From: JBEKDJ01 sp050014415
GTDB taxonomy: Bacteria; Desulfobacterota; BSN033; UBA1163
Direction: 5' to 3'
Length of the DNA: 13,504 nt
Assembly (NCBI GenBank): GCA_050014415.1
Contig: JBEKDJ010000115.1
Span: 1 to 13,504 of the forward strand
In this document: positions 13,260-13,504 of the stretch, piece after piece
Position numbering within the stretch: position 1 is the stretch's first letter
Layout of the letters: the number at the start of each line of letters is the position of its first letter
Program-made: the position numbers and the translations under genes
The notes under the pieces: generated by a model
Seen by the model: the letters and a program-made list of their open reading frames with translations, nothing else
What the model was told of the DNA's origin: nothing
Database searches by the model: none

Positions 13260-13504
13260 ATGGCAAAGATCATTCTCAAGGGGCATAAAGGGATCGGTGG
13301 CATAGCTGAAGGCGAGGCATTAGTCTGCCAGGAGCCAGTCAATCTCATGGCGGATACAGGAAATGTCTGGACTGACCCCAAGGATACCATGTTCACCAAT
13401 AAGATTGGAACCCCCTCGGTGTACGGCAAAAGCTTCGCCGGTAAGGTGCTCGTGTTTCCTACGGGCAAGGGAGGCATCTTCAGCACTAATATCATGATGG
13501 ATGT
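13260..13504 (+). CDS. AcnX small (DUF126 swivel) subunit homolog, copy 2, cut by the right edge
   Basis: The 81 visible residues begin MAKIILKGHKGIGGIAEGEA, identical to copy 1 over the first 14 residues, and continue to FAGKVLVFPTGKGGIFST and NIMMDV. The serine loop is again GGIFST. The junction with the large subunit (TGGAGGTGTGATAGATGGC) is the same as in copy 1, including the TGA, the TAG between the genes and the overlapping GGAGGTG ribosome site. About 60-65 residues are expected beyond the window. It has Cys23, which copy 1 lacks. It should pair with the large subunit at 12015. Confidence 0.88.
   Translation, partial: MAKIILKGHKGIGGIAEGEALVCQEPVNLMADTGNVWTDPKDTMFTNKIGTPSVYGKSFAGKVLVFPTGKGGIFSTNIMMD

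Noticed and set aside
1..13504. CRISPR array, insertion sequence, integrase, rRNA or tRNA
   Set aside because: No regularly spaced repeats, transposase-like frames or RNA gene signatures were found on either strand.

Overview
The window reads as a piece of chromosome from a Gram-negative, probably anaerobic bacterium. LptD implies an outer membrane that carries lipopolysaccharide. The moderate GC content, GTG starts with good Shine-Dalgarno sites, the folC-lptD coupling, monofunctional HisI beside long-form HisG, and many short palindromic intergenic repeats would fit a deltaproteobacterial (Desulfobacterota-like) genome. That placement is inference; there is no rRNA or other decisive marker.

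Left half (1-5604, all minus strand, so transcribed right to left): folC (folate polyglutamylation) overlaps lptD (lipopolysaccharide export) by 4 bases. Then come rmlA/rfbA, a short RmlC-like cupin epimerase, and rmlB/rfbB, which runs off the left edge. This is an envelope-biogenesis block: it makes a dTDP-deoxysugar for O-antigen or other glycan and inserts LPS in the outer membrane, with a folate gene at its head. Its gaps hold small palindromic repeats.

Middle (5605-9364): rlmD/rumA-type 23S rRNA uracil methyltransferase on the plus strand converges on hisG. hisG and hisI overlap on the minus strand, preceded by a DUF72 (YecE-like) gene with its own good sigma70-type promoter at 9409-9437. 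Inverted repeats lie between the convergent genes and between DUF72 and hisI.

Right part (9365-13504): a 476-base non-coding stretch ends in a perfect consensus sigma70 promoter (TTGACA, 17 bases, TATAAT). It drives a two-gene unit: an aconitase X (AcnX, DUF521) large subunit and its DUF126 swivel subunit. A very strong hairpin terminator follows. After a second 479-base gap the same two-gene arrangement is repeated with diverged paralogs; the second small subunit is cut by the right edge. This is the most unusual part of the window. Compared from memory with the AcnX family, both large subunits lack the cysteines in the usual TCTPY, GCPH and (D)TC motifs that hold the iron or Fe-S centre. 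Both share three other cysteines at equivalent places, and both small subunits replace the serine-rich GRGSSSGS loop with G(R/K)GGIFST. They look like a divergent AcnX clade with altered metal chemistry or a non-dehydratase role. Substrate and pathway cannot be read from this window.
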